Source of the DNA: Lamellibrachia columna
Lineage: Eukaryota; Annelida; Polychaeta; Sabellida; Siboglinidae
Reading direction: 5' to 3'
Assembly: GCA_963662155.1 (NCBI GenBank)
Contig: OY759264.1
Location: 16,633,142-16,697,141 of the forward strand
DNA length: 64,000 bases
In this document: in pieces, positions 46,530 through 60,139 of the stretch
Layout of the letters: each line of letters opens with the position of its first letter
How positions within the stretch are numbered: the first letter of the stretch is position 1
Translations under genes and position numbers: made by a program
Notes under the pieces: generated by a model
What the model saw: the letters and a program-made list of their open reading frames with translations, nothing else
What the model was told of the DNA's origin: nothing
Database searches by the model: none

Positions 46530-49500
46530 TCACAGACAAATACAAGTTTTTTACTGATAATATGGGCCTAATTTAACAAGATTTTTTACAATATGGGCCT
46601 GGTTATAACAAGTTTGATGAATTTTTAGCCAGCCTTTCTACTTGGGTAGTCATTTGGATTTCTTTGCAAAAGGATGCGACAGCTTGAAGTTGTGATCTGC
46701 TGAAGTAGTGATTTTAGTTGCATTATGCATCTTACTGTACAGGTTTGACAGATTTGTCTGACAATATTGTGTATATATAATATGTATATATTCATTTGTT
46801 GATATGGCTAGTCATTTACTTGTGTGGCTAACACAAATATTGATTTTTATTTAACTGATTTGTTGGAATTACATATATTTCTGATTGGAAATGTAATTTT
46901 GCATGTTCTATATCACAATCACAGGTCTGATAGTTGTGTAACAAGTGATACTCGTGTAACAATGTTACATCTCATTACACAGATTACACTAAATGTTTAC
47001 AACTGGGAGAGTTTCAGTGATCTGATTTTTGATAATCAATGCTGCATGTTTATATGTACAGACATTGAAGGATGTGGTTTAATATGCATGCAAATTATAA
47101 TTTAATATGTCTGGTAACAGCCATAATATCATTCTAGAGGTCTTCTCGTTAGTGATTTTTCTTGTATGATTTTGCATATGTATGAATAAAAATGTTATGC
47201 ATTGCTTTTTTGTGCAAAGTCACGACATCAGGCAGAGTGTGGTGGTGCAAGCAAAGGTTGATTGCTGTGTCCTGTCTGTGTCCGTCTTGTCACAGTCGTC
47301 CATTGCTGTTGTCCAGCAGTTGTCATGACTCCCTGACTGCATACTGTGATGATAACACTTCTAAAGTCCGAGTGATTTTATTTAGTGACCCAGTTTGTCA
47401 GGTGACCTGTTGCGCGGTGTGCATCTAAATTATGTGTGTGTTTAGACTAGCGACATATTTCAGTAGTGTCAGCGTGTCTCTATTGACTCATGCCAACCCC
47501 GACTTGAGCTTTGATGAAAGGTCATGATGGGTGCACTAGCTGTCGGTCGCAGTGGTCACTGGTTGGTCACTTGTTGTGGCCGCCAGTTGGTGGAATTCTC
47601 CAACTCCAAGTGATACAATCGGCCACAGATTGGCCTCAGTATCAGTCTGTAGAGTTATTTTTGGTTATTGATCTTCAACTAGAAGCATCCCCCAAGGGTG
47701 TCTGTCATGGACGTGAGTGTTGAGTGAAAGAAGAACACTCGCTTTGTAGCTATTATTGTTAATATGTTTATTGCATTTTCCCTGACACCTTCAGTACTAT
47801 ATATCACTATATATTCATAGTGTACAAATCTAAGCTTTCAACATTGTTGACTGTATTCTGGAAACATCATTAATACTATTTATAAAACTTAATCTATCCA
47901 TGATTGTCTTTGCATTCTTCCGACATCACTGTAGAACATACAAAGCCAAAGCTTTCTACAGGATTGGCAGATGCAGGAAATATGATGATTCTTACTCTTA
48001 CATACCTCGCGCCTTAGTTGATACATAAGGCCACATATTATGATTTACTGTTGCATAATATCACAGAGACGTATCTGTCACTAGATGGCATATCACATGG
48101 CACTGGTGATCTGTCGCAGATCATATGTTGTAAGACCAAGTAGCAGGGCCATCTTGTGGGAAACAACATCAAGTAAACTTGATTATCACAGTATTGACAT
48201 GGCTGTGAACTGGCACTACCAAGACAATCCCTGTAGTTATAAACCTTGGCAGTAAGTTTTGAGGTACAACTTAATCTGGCGAAGTATCTAGAAACAATTT
48301 AATACAAATTAAGTACAAAAACAAGGTGACAACATAGGACGAGCTAACCATTTGCTTTACACAACTGTTTATTCCTGTCCTGATGTTTTACAAGGTGAAA
48401 ACATAGGATGAGCTAACCATCTGCTTTACACAATTGTTTATTCCTGTCCTGATGTTTTACAACAAGGTGAAAACATAGGATGAGCTAACCATCTGCTTTA
48501 CACAACTGTTTATTCCTGTCCTGCTGATGTTTCATGCTTATTATTGTCAACAAAGTTCGTGTACCGGCCACAATTTAAACCACAAAGACTGTCTTGGTAT
48601 GGTGTCTAACAATACAATTCAAAGTGCTTACAAAACTATTCTGCACATGTCACAGTTTACAAGATCCGTGAGAGCGACACTGAAGTAAGCAGCAGTCCAG
48701 CTACTGCAGTTGCACTTGTTTTTCACAGGGATCGTGAATATAAATCACACATGTCATGTACATACAAAATTAACAAGTCATGACATGAATTAAAGCAAGT
48801 TATGACAGATTGGACAAATATGCTAACAAAAGCTTAAGGATTATGTTCTGATCATGTGGGCTTTGTAGATGTAAGACGGGGAACAACACACACGTCTTCC
48901 ATGCAGTTTCTGTGCATCAACAAAAAGGCGTGTGTTTACCATTGTAATATAATCGGCAATCCAACAGTACAATTGTGATCACTATGGTAGAGTATATCCT
49001 GTGTATTACGAACACCATTGGGGGATATGTCTATTACGAGCAATGGCTGAATACATTTAATTAAAGGTAGACTGGACATCACAGACATGTTGATACACAC
49101 GTCCATTCTAGCCAGGTGTCATTATTACCAGGTGACCATTATAACCAGGTGTTTATTGTAGCTACTATGTGAATGTGTGTACACTCGCATAATCACATCA
49201 CCTTTGTTTGTGACAACAGCCTTAATTTGCTTCCTGTGGAAATAATTGTGATAAAGAAATTGTCATTTTTGCCATGTTGTCAGCCACTGCAGTGTATGTT
49301 ATAATGGGCTGAAGTTTGTAAATAAACTATATATATATCAACATGTGTTGTAGGATTTAAGACTTGTTTGCTCATCATAAAATGAGTAACACAGTAAAAA
49401 GACAGTACAATTCTGAGGGATTCTCAAAAAAATGTCTTACATAAATTTGCATAGTATATTATACATAGGATCTGGCAATGCCTGTTTTTATTAATCAGTG

Positions 49501-50030
49501 ACATTACTAAGACATCCCAGTTTGTCTGAAAGATATGGGTTGACATTATACAGTGTCTTAGGAGGTACGGGGTTCGATAGAATTTGGGATAAAATCCCTA
49601 GTATAATTCAAACATTAACCTATGTTCAATAATGATTCCTGCAAGTTATTACATTAAAACATCTACACTAATTATTGATGATATATATATATATATATAT
49701 TGATGCTTTAAATATATTAAATGCTTGGCATAAGACAAAATAAAACATTCCTACACATCCCAAAAAAATCTGCTAATATTTAGCACAAGACTAGTATAGT
49801 ATGGTAAACCATGTATACTATATTTCATAAATCTCCAATATTAAAACATAATATCTGATAATACTGGGCAGTAACACAGCAAGTAATGAATATATACATG
49901 GAACGTACATACGTACATATGTACGTACATTATCTATATACCATGCAGTAACACCATAAATGCAATATACCAGTCCCCCAGTATTCCTGGCTTGGTAATG
50001 GTCACCATTCATTGGGAAAAACTGGTCTTT
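46530..50030. other. Region between convergent genes
   Basis: About 3.5 kb between Sec15 (plus) and SFXN2 (minus) 3' ends. I see no exon. It holds a three-fold repeat at 48325-48540, a short (TA)n at 49680-49700 and likely 3' untranslated sequence. Small open frames at 46824-47723 match nothing I know. Confidence 0.5.
48325..48540. repeat. Three tandem copies of about 73-75 bp
   Basis: Units contain caaggtgaaaacataggatg, agctaaccatctgctttaca and gtttattcctgtcctg, nearly identical between copies. No coding signal. Confidence 0.85.
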
Positions 50031-50034
50031 ATAT

Positions 50035-52010
50035 CAGGTAGTTCAGAGGCCCTTGTTTGAAGAGCAGTGGATTGTAGTTCAGAGGTCCTTGTTGAAGTAC
50101 GGTAGATCAGGTAGTTTAGAGGCCCTTGTTGAAATACAGTAGATGACGTAGGTAAGAGGCCCTTGGGTAGTTTAGATGACGTAGGTAAGAGGCCCTTGGG
50201 TAGTTTAGATGCCCTTTTTGAAGTACAGTAGATCAGGTAGTTTAAAGGCCCTTGTTGAAGTATGGTAGATCGAGTAGTTTAGAAGCCCTGTTGAAGTACA
50301 GTAGAATGGGTAATATAGAGACCCTTGTTGAAGTATGGTAGATCGGGTAGTTTAGAGACCCTTGTTGAAGTACAGTAGATCAGGTAGTTTAAAGGCCCTG
50401 TTGAAGTACAGTAGATCGGGTAGTTTAGAAGCCTTGTTGAAGTACAGTAGATTGGGTAGTTTAGAGGCCCTGTTGAAGTACAGTAGGTAGGGTAGTTTAG
50501 AAGCCCTGTTGAAGTACAGTGGATTGGGTAGTTTAGAGGCCCTTATTGAAGTACAGTAGAATGGGTAATATAGAGGTCCTTGCTGAAGTACAGTAGATGG
50601 GGTAGTTTAGAGACCCTTGTTGAAGTACAGTAGATCAAGTAGTTTAGAGGCCCTTGTTGAAGTATGGTAGAACAGGTAGTATAGAGGCCCTTGTTGAAGT
50701 ATGGTAGGTTGGGTAATTTAGAGGCCCAGTTGAAGTACAGTAGGTCAGGTAGTTTAGAGGCCCTTGTTGAAGTACAGTAGAATGGGTAGTTTAGAGGCCC
50801 TTGTTGAAGTATGGTAGAACAGGTAGTATAGAGGCCCTTGTTGAAGTATGGTAGGTTGGGTAATTTAGAGGCCCAGTTGAAGTACAGTAGGTCAGGTAGT
50901 TTAGAGGCCCTTGTTGAAGTACAGTAGAATGGGTAGTTTAGAGGCCCTTGTTGAAGTATGGTAGATCGGGTAGTTTAGACGCCCTGTTGAAGTACAGTAG
51001 ATCGGTTAGTTTAGAGGTCCTTGTTGAAGTACAGTAGATTGGGTAGTTTAGAGGCCCTTATTGAAGTACAGTAGAATGGCTAATATAAAGGCCCTTATTG
51101 AAGTATGGTAGAACAGGTAGTATAGAGGCCTTTGTTGAAGTACAGTAGATTGGGTAGTTTAGAGACCCTAGTTGAAGTAGAGTAGATCAAGTAGTTTAGA
51201 GGCCCTTGTTGAAGTATGGTAGAACAGGTAGTATAGAGGCCCTTGTTGAAGTATGGTAGAACAGGTAGTATAGAGGCCCTTGTTGAAGTATGGTAGAACA
51301 GATAGTATAGAGGTCCTTGTTGAAGTATGGTAGAACAGGTAGTTTAGAGGTCCTTGTTGAAGTATGGTAGAACAGGTAGTTTAGAGGTCCTTGTTGAAGT
51401 ACGGTAGATCAAGTAGTTTAGAGGCCCTTATTGAAGTACGGTAGAACGGGTAGTTTAGAGGCCCTTGTTGAAGTATGGTGGATCGGGTAGTATAGAGGCC
51501 CTTGTTGAATTATGTGAGATCGGGTAGCAGCTATGTATGATAATACTGAATGTGCTGTTGTCATTAATGGTCAACTGACAGAATGGTTCAGAGTGGAAAT
51601 AGGAGTGAGACAGGGCTGTTTGTCATCACATATCCTGTTCAGTTTGTTCTAGCAGACCTGAAGAGCTAAGGCAAGGAGTTCAAGCCAGATACCAACCCCA
51701 GCTTTGACATCAGAAATGCATCTTCAAATGCAAGGTCATCACTTCATCGGAGAAGCATATTACTGTCTACAGAGAGAGATGTTAGTCGACGCATAGCCCT
51801 AGCATTGGCAGCCTTTGGTAGACTCACAAATGGCATATTTTTCAACAGAAGCATCTCAACAAGACTAAAAGCCAGATTATATGGAGCCCTTATACTGTCA
51901 GTAGCAGTGGAGGCTTGGATGCTACGTTCACAGGAGATTCAATCTCTTAAGGTTTTTAGGCCCTTATTGAAGTTTTTAGGCCCTTATTGAAGTACAGCAG
52001 ATCAGATAGT
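50035..52010. repeat. 37-bp array copying the SFXN2 C-terminal codons and stop
   Basis: About 40 units of roughly 37 bp. On the minus strand each reads GTACTTCAACAAGGGCCTCT plus AAACTACC, matching the final SFXN2 codons for YFNKGL and stop TAA. The real gene end (52011-52040) is the outer member. Unit variants (missing bases, atggta/acagta) are intermixed. A LINE fragment interrupts it at 51533-51945. Confidence 0.95.
51533..51945 (+). mobile_element. LINE RT fragments inserted in the SFXN2 array
   Basis: The plus strand reads VVINGQLTEWFRVEIGVRQG and CLSSHILFSLF (RT motif GVRQGC-LS--LF) and, out of frame after a deletion, RRIALALAAFGRLTNGIFFN, ISTRLKARLYGALILSVAVE and AW (a typical late RT motif). 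A shortened copy lacking the catalytic YxDD box, flanked on both sides by array units. Confidence 0.8.
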
Positions 52011-52119
52011 TTAGAGGCCCTTGTTGAAGTACAGTACATCAGGGAGATCGTTGAACTTTGCTCGTGCTTCCTCGTATTTCTGTGGTTCAAACTGTTTCAG
52101 CTTCACCAGACCAATGGAA
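52011..52119 (-). CDS. SFXN2: SFXN2 last exon
   Basis: Encodes SSIGLVKLKQFEPQKYEEAR, AKFNDLPDVLYFNKGL and stop TAA at 52013-52011. Acceptor ttttcag. The end is the template of a 2-kb array. Confidence 0.92.
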
Positions 52120-55100
52120 CTGAAAACACAATTTATTTTATGTTCTTGATCGGATTCATCAACAAAATAAAATTTGTCTTTCACATTTGCACGATTATAA
52201 CGATTATAACATTAATTATGTCTGTGTTCAGTTTAAAGTTCAAACTGAACCTTCAGTCAGTTAAAGATCCATGTTTAAACTTAAAGGGAATGTGTAAATG
52301 ATTTTCATTGATTAATTGATACAAAGCTAGTTGGGGGTTTCGTATAATTAAAATGCCCAAATTTTCTTAATTTTCATTATCTCAAAGTCCATCTAAATTA
52401 ACACTGTTATACTTCATGTTATAACCTTGATTGATTTAATATATTTATTTAGTATATTTTAGTGTACTGATTTAGTATACTTTAGTATATTTACCTTCAG
52501 AAATTTAATAAAACAGGAATTTCACAGACGAATCAATCAGATGGTGAAAAACGTCATATTTCTCCCACAAATGTGAAGATTTGTTGGTGTGTCTTTCTTT
52601 AATTGCAGCAAAGCTGCCTCAATGTTGTAAAAATAGCAAATTTGTATTTATCACCAAATCAGGTTTTTTCTAAAATAATAAGACCTGAAAGATGATGATA
52701 GTATCACGGTTTGTCTGGATATTATTTTTAATCAACCGGGATGTTATAAATACTAATAAATTGGGTATTTCAATGTCCCATAAAACAGTCATTCAGTTAA
52801 CCAATGAGAATCGTTGTACATTCCCTTTAACCAGTGGCCAGGTCACATGATCAACGTAGGCAACTGTTACTGGCTAAGTAGCTACACTGGTAGCAGCTAG
52901 TAGCTCAGTATAAAGCAACAACTTAGCTACAAAATAGTAAATTTTTCACAGGATGAAAGAAAAAGAAGTCACCTTTTCTGTGGGAAGAGTGCACATCCTA
53001 CAGGCACCATAATCAGCAGGCTGGAACAAACGTGTATTATTTTTATATTTAGTTAAACGATAATTTTCCATGATTGTATGGCATAGCTGTCTACAAAAGC
53101 CCAATTTGTACAATACAAGACATATACGCATAAATACACACACACCAATAATGGACAGAAATAAATTTCATTAAAAACAACTAGGTGTTTCAAAATCATT
53201 TTACGAGAATCCAGTCAAAAAAATCTGTTTGACAAACATGTCTACCAGCGTGCTCTTTCCAGGAGCATATTTAATAAGATTTAACCAAATTTAACAAGAT
53301 ATAAAAAAATTGCAATCCAAGGCAAAGGCCGAAATGCCAAGTGGAAAAGGAAGCCATTGGCATATCGAGAGTCCAACAATTTTTCATCTATGCGTAACCC
53401 ACCCTCCTCGGATATGTGTCAACCTTGTTTTTAAACATATTCACACTGCTAGCAGTTACACAATCTGTAGATAATTTGTTCCATTAATTTATTGTCCCCT
53501 GTGAGAAAGAGTACTTCCTGATATCCAATCTACACTGAACATTTAAATTGCTTCAGAACTAAGAAACACAAACACATCTAGAAACACAACTAGAGATGTT
53601 AGTCTGATGGTTGTTGATTGATCTATGACCAGAGGCAGCAAATATATACAACGTGACAGTGACACCTGTCAGTGCAGCAGGTGAACCAGCTGACTCACAG
53701 CACATGACAGTGACACCTGTCAGTGCACCAGGTGAACCAGCTGACTCACAGCACATGACAGTGACACCTGTCAGTGCACCAGGTGAACATACTGACTCAC
53801 AGCACATGACAGTGACACCTGTCAGTGCAGCAGGTGAACCAAATGACTCACTGCAACGTGACAGTGACACCTGTCAGTGCAGCAGGTGAACCAGCTGACT
53901 CACAGCACATGACAGTGACACCTGTCAGTGCACCAGGTGAACCAGCTGACTCACAGCACATGACAGTGACACCTGTCAGTGCACCAGGTGAACATACTGA
54001 CTCACAGCACATGACAGTGACACCTGTCAGTGCACCAGGTGAACCAACTGACTCACTGCAACGTGACAGTGACACCTGTCAGTGCACCAGGTGAACCAAC
54101 TTACTCACTGCAACATGATAGTGACAACTGTCAGTGCAGCAGGTGAACCAGCTGACTGACGGCAACATGACAGTGACAACTGTCAGTGCAGCAGGTGAAC
54201 CAGCTGGCTCACGGCAACATGACAATGACACCTGTCAGTGCAGCATGTGAACCAGCTGACTCACAGCAACGTGACAATGACACCTGTCTGTGCAGCAGGT
54301 GAACCAGCTGATTCAAGCAAGCAATACAAACAAAACAAATACTGTATTCAACCTAATAAACGTAGTACGCTTGAAAAAATTGGGTCATGGAAAAATTTCA
54401 AGAAATCTGTTCTGATAAGCATACACCAAAGTTTGTTTCTCTAGACAATAAGGTAACTGTTTAACACTAGTGGTGCCATTTGGTGACTAGACTTCAATTA
54501 TTCCACGCTAGTTAAATTACAATAATTATGGATCCTGCTGATTAAAAAAAGGGGTGTACGCTAATTAGGACATGTACGCTTAATAGGTCGAACACAGTAT
54601 ATACATTACAAACAAATGCAGACATAAATAAAAACAAACGAGAAAAGTAAAACAAATTTGCAAACACATACAACCAGATGCATACAAATATAGAAACAAA
54701 CAAATACATACAAACAGCCAATCATGACAGTCTGGAAGGGCATGTGAAGTGGGCGCATCTGACTGAACCAGCGTTGTTTCTCCAATCGGTCCATGATCAC
54801 TGGCATAACCACTGCAACATCAAAAAAATAAATATTAAATCACCGTTAATAAAATTACTTGATGTTTACTAATTTATAATAATTTAACATTACATTTAAA
54901 ACACATGTGAAGCTACTGAACATCAGGCACTCATGGCGGTTAATTGAAGAAACATCTTGCCTATAATACATTGTCTATAAATTTATGTAACTGTAATCAC
55001 GAAAGTGTGGCCTTATGCATCAACTGTGGTATGACAAGGATATAAGTAATCATGAAAATTAATGGTTTATTTGAATATGCACACACAAAAAACATTAAAT

Positions 55101-58100
55101 CGATGAAGTAACAAAAAACAAATTTTCTTTTTGCAAATGATTTCCAAGAATCCCAGTAAAAATGTCTTCTAATGTCTTCAAAGTACTAAGTTTGTAAACA
55201 TGCATCGAAACCATGTCATAACATTCAAACTTCACTTTTATAAACTCAACATAATATGAATGCAAAGCTAAGCAATGTTCATTATTTATTGTGCAAGTTC
55301 ATAACATAGTAATAGCACTGAAATAACGGTCAGCATATCATTTTGGAATCAAATTTCAAACTCCTTCGAGAAGACATACAACTGACATGCCACCTGGTGA
55401 CAATGTGGAACTCTAAGTCCGAGATACTAACACATTCCGGGAGCAGCGATTGCAATCCTGGATGTTGTAACCTGGGAAATTCCCTTGACAGCTGCATACT
55501 GAAACATATATCATTTGAAGTTAGTTTTTTATATACTCTCTATACAATCTCTTTCTCGAATGTGTGTTGAAACAGAGAGGAAGATATACACACAGGAATT
55601 ACGACGAACAACCGAGATATATCCCACAACTTCCATGAGAAGCAGCTACACTGTGTAGCACCTGGGACAATCTGTCTTCATGCGTGCACGCTTACATCAA
55701 CAACATGCGTGCACGCTTACATCAACAACATGCGTGCACGCTTACATCAACAACATGCGTGCACGCTTACATCAACAACATGCGTGCACGCTTACATCAA
55801 CAACATGTGTGCACGCTTACATCAACAACATGCGTGCACGCTTACATCAACAACATGCGTGCACGCTTACATCAACAACATGCGAGCACGCTTACATCAA
55901 CAACATGTGTGCACGCTTACATCAACAACACTTACTGAGATAGATCAGGCTCAAGTGGATTTATTTGACCTATCACCTCATACATGAAAGTAAAATGCTA
56001 AATTCATGATGAGGTCAGGGAGACTCCCGTTAAGACATTAAGAATGCACAGACCAGGTGTTTCCTTGGACTTTGTAATTCAGTACAACCAGAGAAGATCT
56101 ACAGTTTGAAAGATTAGACAGAACATGGTTAAAACTAGGTTTGAATAACTTATCACACAGCATGTGAAGTCAGACATTTCCAGCAATCAGATCAGTACTT
56201 CGTGTGCCTAAGCAGTTCCATTACCCATGAATCTCCGGTGTATTTGGTTAATAACGGGGGCGTGCAACCCTTTCTTAGTTTGTGTGGAAAAACCCAACTC
56301 CTAGGTAGGTTGAAAGTGGGCAATTCGACCAATTTATTTGGAGGTCATATTTCAATGTAACTGCCACTGTGGCTGTGCACACCCTGTTAAATGTAAAATG
56401 CCTGCAGCATAGGGTGCACAGGCAGAAATAAATAGTCTGCATAACTACATCAGTGCAGAAGACAATGAAAAAATAAACTAGTACATGTTAGCAATAAAAG
56501 TATGATCAAGAAACCCTTGTTGCTGTTACATAATGCAACACAATTTACAAAGGAAAAAGATAATTAATTAAGAATGCACGAGCACAGCACCAGCTAGACT
56601 AGTTAAAATTCACTACACACAAAAGTGGGGCGTAAGCAACCCTCCCCCCATACCTTGCCCCTGCTAAGGTCTGCTGTTATACAATGTTCAGTCTGTGTAA
56701 GGGGAAAATATAAGCTTGAAAAGACTGCATGAGAATAAAGCCGCTAGTCTGCTATATTGCAATTGAAATGCAATGCAATGCACAATAGTGGGTGATGTCA
56801 AATGTAAGACAAATACACTGGGGAGGGAGGGTGGGAATCAAAATTTCTCTCAGAATCAAAAGTCATATATGGTGTTGCTCGTCTGGCGCAGAAAAGTAAT
56901 TTGCAAACCTGCGTCTCTACTATCTAACCCGCAATTTTTTTCTGCAGGCGCCACTAACCAATGGGATGCTTTGAATGCCTCCCGGCCAGCCTAATTAAGC
57001 GCGATACCAATTTCTAGGAAGAGAGGGGTGACAGGTTGTTATTAAATAGCCCCCAGTTAGCCGCTAGGGGCTTTCCGCACCTGCACACAACAGCACTTTT
57101 CAGTCTAAAGACCAAAAATATATGTGTGTACAATGGTATACTGTATTTTATTCAGTATTATGTATTTTTTATTTGTAAGGGCAAGTAACATAAGCATTAC
57201 ACTTCTTCTTGCCCTTTTTTGACAATTTTATAGTTATGTAATGTTGTAATGACATCGCTACTTCTATTATGTTTGTCTATTATTGTTATTGTTGAAAATA
57301 AAGATTCGTTCATTTATTCGTTCGTTCGTTCGTGATACAGTCACAGATCATGATATAGTAACAAGCTGTGATGTTATAACAGACATGATACGTACATTTT
57401 TACAGCAAGTGTCATAAATAGAATATCAAAATATATCAAATACCTTAGAGTCACAAATCCTGTTCTTGTTCTCGTCATGCAGGGAAATACCTTCAGTAAG
57501 TTCGCTGAAGCAAAAAATATGTACACCATGGTTATGAAACAATTGCCACACAAATTAAAAAACTTTCATGCAACGTCTTGACATACAACATTTGACAATC
57601 TTTCACTTCATCAGAAGTGGTGCTATCTTGTTAGATTAGTTCTACTCAAGTGGTCCCTCTTCAATTAGATTTGTTCGCTCATCTTATTTCAGACTCATTA
57701 GTTCTGGTTAAATCACCAGACCACCTATCAGGGTCCGTACACCATGACAGAAACCAAATTCAAGGCTATTTCAAGGCTATTTCAAGGCTAAGGAAAGAAA
57801 ACTTCAAGACCATTTAAGGTAAAAAATGTAATACTGCAAACTGCACTCTAGAAACGGACAACGTACAGTTTAACATCTGTCACCAGTTACAGTAATCACT
57901 GCAGGTCTTTCAGTGCTTGCGATTTGTTTGGATTTTGCCAGGAGTGTCAAGTCTGCTGTCAACTCAGCACTGGTTGCCAGTTCATCAGCTGACTTCAGCA
58001 GTGCTGCTATGTCCTGGTTGAGCTGCCTCTTCTTGGCCTCCATTTTCTCTGCTTCCTCACTCTCATGCTTTCGCTTCGAGTTGAAGTTTTGCTCAATGTT

Positions 58101-60063
58101 CTGTTTCAGAACTTTCTCCTTCTCAGCCTCCAAGTACGCCATGTACCTTTGTCGTGCTCACTGTGCATAGGAAAGCATTGATTTGGTTACTGGCATTTGG
58201 CACACACCACCAGCTGTTGTGATTGCATCGTGCACAATGCGCTGTGCGACAAGGGATTCCTCCTTCAGGTTCTCAACAGCCACGTGACTGTTGAGAAACC
58301 ACGCTCGACAGTGGCTTGCCCATGAGAGAGGATGAGCAGTTTCTTTGTCACCATCCACAGCTTCTCATACTGTGTGCATTTGAGGTAGACTGCAAGGAAT
58401 GTATCCAATCTCTCGTTGTCTGGGTTGAAATCCTTGAATGTGGTGGAGTTGGCAGGAACCACCTCATTCACAAAGGCTCTGAACTGCTGTTGGATGGCAT
58501 CGCAATGCGCATCTAGGACTTCGTGCAGATCCGACAACTTGTGCAACACTCTGCCAAACTTCGCAATGCAGTCGTCCTTCCTGCCAGCCATCAACCGAGG
58601 GTCGAGACACGTCAAGTTTCTCGTCATGGTGTATGTGATTGGGCATTTCTCTAGGAGTTTCTGTGTGGCACAGACAAGCCCTTTCTTGCACTCCATTCTA
58701 AATGCCATTCTCTATCTTTCACTGAGCTTCTGCTTGACAGATGTGACAGCTGCCAACTCTTTCAGCTTCTTCGCTGCGCAGAATCCAGGGTCAATTTGGG
58801 AGTGAGGCAAATGTGAATCAACATCATCAATGTTGAGCTTTGCCAGCTGTGCTGTAGAGGTGGCCTCGTCTAAGACTGACTGCTTCATGGAGCGCTGGCA
58901 TAATCCTCGCACAATCACGTCAAGGTCACCACAAAGGAAGGGGACCATTGGCTTGTCTGTCTGGTATTTGACCAGAAACTGGTCAAACTGCCTCGCAACT
59001 GACTCGAAAAACATCAGGCGTGCAGGCATCAGTGAGTCAGCACAGCCTGACTTCACGGTCGTGAATGCTTTTCCATCAGGGACATTGTACTTCTTTGGGT
59101 ACTTGGTGATGGTATCAACGTACTTTCGTACATGACCAAGTACCAGCAATGCACGGGATGCCACTCGCGCATTCTCTACCCACCGGTGCATACAGAACTT
59201 CATGGGAAACACTGTTGTTCCCGTAATTGCGTTGAAGTCTTCTCGCCTGGCGGGTGTTTCGTGGAAAATCCAGTGCAGTGCACTGAGAAATGACTTCAGA
59301 TCCCATCCAGTTGCTCCGAAACCAGCTCTGAATGCATTGTGGACCACATGCAGGCCACAACTGCCGATGTCAATCAGTTTCTGTGAGCGGTCACCGTACA
59401 CCTCAGACATCAGCTTTTGGTAGAAGGACCAATTCACATTTGGCCCATCCATGGACAGCTGGATCATGTTCGATAGGTTCATTGTACCACACTTCTCAAC
59501 AAACACATCAGCCATGTTTGCAGCTGTTGCATGGCCAAGAAAGGCACTGGTGAAGTATCGGATATGCACTGCATTTCTACCATCATCAAAGAACCTGATG
59601 TGTATGTCCATCTGTTTGTTCTGAGTGAAGTGGTTGAAGCTCAAAGAGGATGACAAAACTGTCAAGCAACCGCACCTGGTCCTTCAGTTGCTGGCTGAAA
59701 TATGGAGCTAGTCCATGGCAGATGATATAGGCGCTCTTCTTCTCACCACAGCTGAACGACTTTGCGACGGTGCTGTCTGGGAACATAAGCTGAAACAGTC
59801 TGTCTGTTTCCATGCAGCTAACGTATGAGTAGTGAGACGACACGACTTTCATTGCCCACAGCACTTCTGCACGCCAGTGATCGTCGGTTGTCACATGACT
59901 TGCGATGGATGCAGTGTTCACCGATGACTGAAGACATGCAGGTGTTACAGGCATTGACGTGGTGGCACTTCCAGAAGGTGTAGGTTCTACAACACAGTAC
60001 AAACACTAGACAAATTGCTATCTCATTGAATATAATATTGTACACAGTATATACATGATTATC

Positions 60064-60139
<76 letters not shown>

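Noticed and set aside
58830..59553. Plus-strand frames of 73-101 codons
   Set aside because: Antisense shadows of the minus-strand hAT transposase.
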